Shown: one piece after another, positions 42,009-45,083 of the stretch
How positions within the stretch are numbered: position 1 is the stretch's first letter
Layout: each line of letters opens with the position of its first letter
NCBI GenBank assembly: GCA_037443085.1
Contig: JBBIPA010000011.1
Location: 1-45,083, forward strand
Reading direction: 5' to 3'
Length of the DNA: 45,083 nt
Source of the DNA: JBBIPA01 sp037443085
GTDB lineage: Bacteria; Chloroflexota; Dehalococcoidia; GIF9; UBA5629
Notes under the pieces: model-generated
Database searches by the model: none
Told to the model about the DNA's origin: nothing
Seen by the model: only the letters and a program-made list of their open reading frames with translations
Position numbers and translations under genes: made by a program

Positions 42009-42635
42009 ATGCAGCAAACAAGCATCTGTCCCAGTTGTGGTTCACCCATTGTTTCTAGCCAGAAATTTTGTGGGGTTTGCGGGCTTAATCTGGCTGGCAT
42101 GGCACAGCAGAAAACACCGACCTGTCCTACCTGTGGCACCCAAGTTGTCCCTGGCCAGCAGTTTTGCGGGACTTGTGGCACGAATCTGGCAAGCCTGAGT
42201 CCGCAGCAAGCTCCCATGGCTCAGGCAGTACCTACCGCTGCCGCCACACCCAGAGGCGCTCCCACCATGGTTGCCGGAGCTCCAACAGTACCAGCCACAG
42301 CACCAGCAGCCCCAGCCGCAGCAGCCAAACCAGTAATGGCACGACCTCGAAAACATCGCATCCTGACTATCGCCGCCGTTATCTTTCAGATAGTAGGCTG
42401 GATAGTGCTGGTATTTGGCATCCTGGTTTCCCTCTTTGTCGGTGTCTGGACTGGCCTTGGGGGGGGGATTCAGTCTCTGATACCCGGAATGGGCACCTTG
42501 GGAGGCACTGCAGCTATAGGCATGGCCATCGGCGGCATCATAGCTTCTCTGATCTGCGGCTTCGGTTACCTGGCTTTCGCCGAAATATGCTATACACTCA
42601 TTGATATAGACAAGGACTTAACCAGACTAAAATAG
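42009..42635 (+). CDS. Double zinc-ribbon membrane protein
   Basis: The 208-residue protein opens with two zinc ribbons of four cysteines each (C7/C10/C21/C24 and C39/C42/C53/C56), written CPSCG...FCGVCG and CPTCG...FCGTCG. A Pro/Ala-rich linker to about residue 115 follows, then two membrane helices (about 119-147 and 162-192). The layout, with N-terminal ribbons, a low-complexity linker and membrane helices, echoes the protein cut by the left edge. Its role is unknown. The gene has its own strong promoter and AAAAGGAGG site. Confidence 0.82.
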   Translation: MQQTSICPSCGSPIVSSQKFCGVCGLNLAGMAQQKTPTCPTCGTQVVPGQQFCGTCGTNLASLSPQQAPMAQAVPTAAATPRGAPTMVAGAPTVPATAPAAPAAAAKPVMARPRKHRILTIAAVIFQIVGWIVLVFGILVSLFVGVWTGLGGGIQSLIPGMGTLGGTAAIGMAIGGIIASLICGFGYLAFAEICYTLIDIDKDLTRLK

Positions 42636-42809
42636 GTTTCCATACAGGCAATAAGCCACGGCTGAAGAAATAAGTGCGATACCTTTACCTTAAGTTGTAT
42701 TTTTGCAAAATCATATTTAATCTACCAGGATTTACTGGATAACCTGTCGCTGCTTGACAATTCATGTTAAAATATCCAGATTGCAAGCACAAATGTATAG
42801 GAGTCTACC

Positions 42810-43565
42810 TTGTCTAAGAAAAAAAAGAATCTAAGCGCGAAGAATATACCTGGCAACCGGGGAATGGTCGCAGCACGCTCCTCCAAATCGAAGGGGAAAT
42901 GGCCTGCTAAATATATTTTCCTGGGTATAGGCATTGCCCTTATTGTTGTTATCTTGGGCAGTTACTTTGGATATCAATATTACAGCAGCAAAAATGAGCC
43001 TACATCAACTGTGAGCACACCAAGCTCAAAAGAAGGGAAAGCTATGCAATGGTCTAGTCCGCCACCCATGAGCATCAAACAAAACAAGCAATATTTTGCC
43101 ACCATTAAGACAAACTTCGGTGATATCTCAGTTCAGCTTTTTCCTAAAGATGCCCCGGCAACCGTAAATAATTTCGTTTTTCTGGCACGCCAGGGCTTTT
43201 ACGATGGGTTAAAGTTTCACCGAGTCGTGAAAGACTTTGTCATTCAGACTGGCGACCCTACGGGCACCGGTGGAGGAGGACCAGGATACAAATTTGCCGA
43301 TGAGAAAGTGACCCGGAACTATACCAAAGGAACGTTGGCAATGGCCAATTCCGGACCAAACACCAATGGCAGCCAGTTCTTCATCACTCTGGCTGACCTG
43401 AGTACCAGATTGCCTAAGAACTACACTATCTTTGGTGAAGTGACTGGCGGCTTCGATGTTGTCCAGAAAATAGGTAACGTAGCGGTCAAAGCTTCGATAA
43501 CCGGTGAGCCTTCAGTGCCCACAGTAGACGTTTTTATGGTTAAGGTCTCCATCGAAGAAAAATAA
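42810..43565 (+). CDS. Membrane-anchored cyclophilin-type peptidyl-prolyl isomerase
   Basis: The 251-residue protein has a lysine-rich start, one membrane helix (about 32-54), a Ser/Thr spacer and then a complete cyclophilin domain. Motifs include DAPATVNNFVFLARQGFYDGLKFHR in parts (FVFLARQGFYDG, KFHRVV), QTGDPTGTGGGGPGY and MANSGPNTNGSQFFIT, with the catalytic Arg in FHRVV. It should speed proline isomerisation of proteins outside the membrane. The start is a TTG with AGGAG nine bases upstream. TTGACA is present at about 42755 but lacks a matching -10 box. Confidence 0.92.
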   Translation: MSKKKKNLSAKNIPGNRGMVAARSSKSKGKWPAKYIFLGIGIALIVVILGSYFGYQYYSSKNEPTSTVSTPSSKEGKAMQWSSPPPMSIKQNKQYFATIKTNFGDISVQLFPKDAPATVNNFVFLARQGFYDGLKFHRVVKDFVIQTGDPTGTGGGGPGYKFADEKVTRNYTKGTLAMANSGPNTNGSQFFITLADLSTRLPKNYTIFGEVTGGFDVVQKIGNVAVKASITGEPSVPTVDVFMVKVSIEEK

Positions 43566-43588
43566 GAAAAACCACACCACCATTACGT

Positions 43589-43990
43589 CTACTCTATTTC
43601 CCAGTCCCGGTACCCCTGGCGGATAGCTACTAGAAGCTCCAGTGACGGTTGGGTTTCCGGCGACTGCTCATTTTTGATATAGGTCACTGCTGGCGCAGGG
43701 TCGCCATCCTCAGTCCAGACAGTTACATTCAACCGATTATAAGTCACTGGATAATCCTGGAATTTGTCCAGCTTCCTCAAGTCGCTCTCTGAAATTTCAT
43801 ACACGGCGCCTTTGACCTTCTCTCCCTTAAATGGCTTGACGCTGGCAGTGCCACCCTTCAACTGCCTTGACCACCCGGTAAATATCAGCTTGTAGTTCGG
43901 TAGCACAGCGCTGAACTTGGGCTTACTCTCAGGACATCGCTCCGCCATCTGCTTCTTAATCAGGTTGGTGCCATAGGCAAAATAGTACAT
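43589..43990 (-). CDS. Gamma-glutamylcyclotransferase-fold protein
   Basis: The 133-residue protein has the GGCT/AIG2-like fold, with the family opening YYFAYGTNL and a domain close at LDKFQDYPVTYNRLNV. The start at 43990 follows AGGGAGTAAAGAG; the in-frame extension to 44071 has no such site. In the family the catalytic glutamate lies in a LDxxEGYP-like stretch; here the wording is LDKFQDYP (Gln78-Asp79), so the glutamate is absent at that place. The reaction therefore cannot be assumed. It is a single gene divergent from the metallophosphoesterase. Confidence 0.82.
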   Translation of the reverse strand: MYYFAYGTNLIKKQMAERCPESKPKFSAVLPNYKLIFTGWSRQLKGGTASVKPFKGEKVKGAVYEISESDLRKLDKFQDYPVTYNRLNVTVWTEDGDPAPAVTYIKNEQSPETQPSLELLVAIRQGYRDWEIE

Positions 43991-44102
43991 CTCTTTACTC
44001 CCTAGCTGGTTTATCCAGCATAATTTTACCTTTATCCCAAAGTTTATGTAAGCGGTGCTGCCGACCTCCAATGACCATAAGTCTCACCCCACCTCCTAAA
44101 AT

Positions 44103-44131
44103 TTAACAAACCCGCCCTCTCATGCTATAGT
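44103..44131 (+). promoter_or_regulatory. Promoter directly upstream of the phosphoesterase start
   Basis: TTAACA (44103-44108), a 17-base spacer and TATAGT (44126-44131) are followed by just seven bases before the ATG at 44139, so the transcript should begin at or within a base or two of the start codon. Confidence 0.75.
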
Positions 44132-44138
44132 AGGCAGG

Positions 44139-44870
44139 ATGCGGTACGCTATCCTGGCTGACATTCACAGTAACCTTATCGCTTTCAAAGCGGCGTTACA
44201 GGACCTGGAAAGACGAGGCGGCTTCGACAAGATATGGTGTCTGGGTGATGTGGTGGGCTACGGTCCTGAGCCTCATGCCTGCATCGAGCTTCTGAAGCAG
44301 TTTAATTATATCTGCATTGCCGGCAATCATGACCGGGCAACTGCAGGGCTTATCGACATACTGGACTTTAACGAAGACGCGGCACAAGCCAGCCAATGGA
44401 CCGCCGAGCAACTATCGGAAGAGCATAAAGAGTATTTGAAATCCCTGCCGCTCAAACATATTGAAGGCGACTTCAGTATGTTTCACGGCAGCCCCAGGGA
44501 ACCTGTCTGGGAATATCTGCTCTCCACCAGCCTGGCTAAGGTGAACCTGAAGTATTTTGACACACCTTTCTGCCTGGTAGGCCATTCCCATGTTCCCCTG
44601 GTCTTTGAGTACAACAACAATACTATCAGCCTTAAAAGACTGGAAGATGGCGCCACTCTAACATTAGGAGAGCACCGCCTCATCATCAATCCCGGCAGTG
44701 TAGGGCAGCCGCGCAATTTCGACCCCCGCGCCAGCTATGCCCTGTATGACAGCGACGCCGGAATCGTCTATCACCACCGTGTTGCTTACGACATCGAAAC
44801 TACCAAGGAAAAAATGCGGCAGGCGAATTTGCCAGAATTTCTCATCGAACGCTTGAGCCACGGCATATAG
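44139..44870 (+). CDS. YfcE-type metallophosphoesterase
   Basis: The 243-residue protein is a calcineurin-like phosphoesterase with two metal ions. The ligand motifs are DIHSN (residues 8-12), GDVVGYGP (about 36-43), GNHDRA (about 66-71), and GHSHVP (about 152-157). The family includes phosphodiesterases and predicted nucleotide or sugar phosphatases, and the substrate is not known. The start is set by a promoter seven bases upstream, with no ribosome site. It has no operon partner within the window. Confidence 0.92.
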   Translation: MRYAILADIHSNLIAFKAALQDLERRGGFDKIWCLGDVVGYGPEPHACIELLKQFNYICIAGNHDRATAGLIDILDFNEDAAQASQWTAEQLSEEHKEYLKSLPLKHIEGDFSMFHGSPREPVWEYLLSTSLAKVNLKYFDTPFCLVGHSHVPLVFEYNNNTISLKRLEDGATLTLGEHRLIINPGSVGQPRNFDPRASYALYDSDAGIVYHHRVAYDIETTKEKMRQANLPEFLIERLSHGI

Positions 44871-45083
44871 CCTTGAAACGTGCCAAGAATTTAACCTTCT
44901 AATGATTGAGTTTGTGGCTTAAGAGTAGACGCTCAGCTGTGCTTCATGAGAACCAGGATTTTAACAGATTTATATTCTTCTTTTTTTACTTTTTGAGGCC
45001 CTAAGTTCGTTAATTCTTTGGCGTAACTTGGAGTGAACCCCTGAAACTGGACAGTTTAGGTTAGAAAGGTTGGCGGGATCCGG
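44871..45083. other. Right-end region with IS3-like terminal repeat
   Basis: No gene is seen in these 213 bases. TGAACCCCTGAAACTGGAC at 45034-45052, followed by AGTTTAGG, resembles the ends of IS3-family elements (for example those beginning TGTACTGACCCCCAAAA...GGAC). The scaffold stops 31 bases after it, as often happens at a repeated element. Confidence 0.45.

Overview
The window (about 45 kb, moderate G+C, densely coded on both strands) reads as a piece of a bacterial chromosome scaffold, most probably an anaerobic Chloroflexota of the Dehalococcoidia type. This is inferred from gene content rather than from a marker RNA: a CBS-less GuaB3-type IMP dehydrogenase paralogue, a fused 2-hydroxyacyl-CoA dehydratase activase, small CxxC/ferredoxin proteins and a short primary sigma factor. 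No rRNA or tRNA gene was seen. The left edge cuts a zinc-ribbon membrane protein. The right edge stops at what looks like the terminal repeat of an IS3-family element. One 100-N scaffold gap (20522-20621) is flanked by identical 55-bp ends, so it is probably an artificial gap between overlapping contigs.

Layout. 1-3.4 kb: cut zinc-ribbon protein, a sugar nucleotidyltransferase, then a thiol-redox group (thioredoxin, CcdA, TlpA-like lipoprotein). 3.5-7.1 kb: a KefB-type antiporter, and a NifU-domain/sigma-70 operon ended by a perfect 16-bp terminator. 7.4-16.6 kb: 23S pseudouridine synthase, small membrane proteins, a nitroreductase, a B12/radical-SAM enzyme, plsX, an ion permease, a double universal stress protein and exonuclease III. 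16.7-17.3 kb: a short gene for a secreted repeat peptide, with its own consensus promoter and terminator. 17.3-22.5 kb: DUF1847 protein, lipoproteins, a glutaredoxin-PDZ fusion, a small CHH/CC protein, ferredoxin and a Crp/Fnr regulator.

22.6-31.9 kb: a giant acyl-CoA dehydratase activase fusion, SpoIIM-like protein, class II aldolase, acyl-CoA dehydrogenase, a HicBA toxin-antitoxin pair sitting between that dehydrogenase and a broken duplicate of its 3' end, an unrecognised 259-residue protein and a LysE-type exporter. 31.9-45 kb is mostly housekeeping: guaB3; rsmI/zinc protein/metG/polyprenyl synthase; ftsH; rsfS; a thiL-tsaE-tsaB-ndk operon; a zinc-ribbon membrane protein; a cyclophilin; a GGCT-fold protein; and a metallophosphoesterase.

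The most notable signals are regulatory and peptide-level. Two near-identical Crp-type operators (TGCGA-N6-TCGCA and a one-base variant) lie at exactly the same distance from a -10 box in front of the nifU/rpoD operon and of the small CHH/CC protein gene, suggesting class II activation at -41.5, possibly by the Crp/Fnr protein encoded nearby. A 53-residue pre-peptide carries two GIPW-x-SG repeats bracketed by two cysteines. Several genes appear to be leaderless or nearly so, and rsfS seems to use a CTG start.
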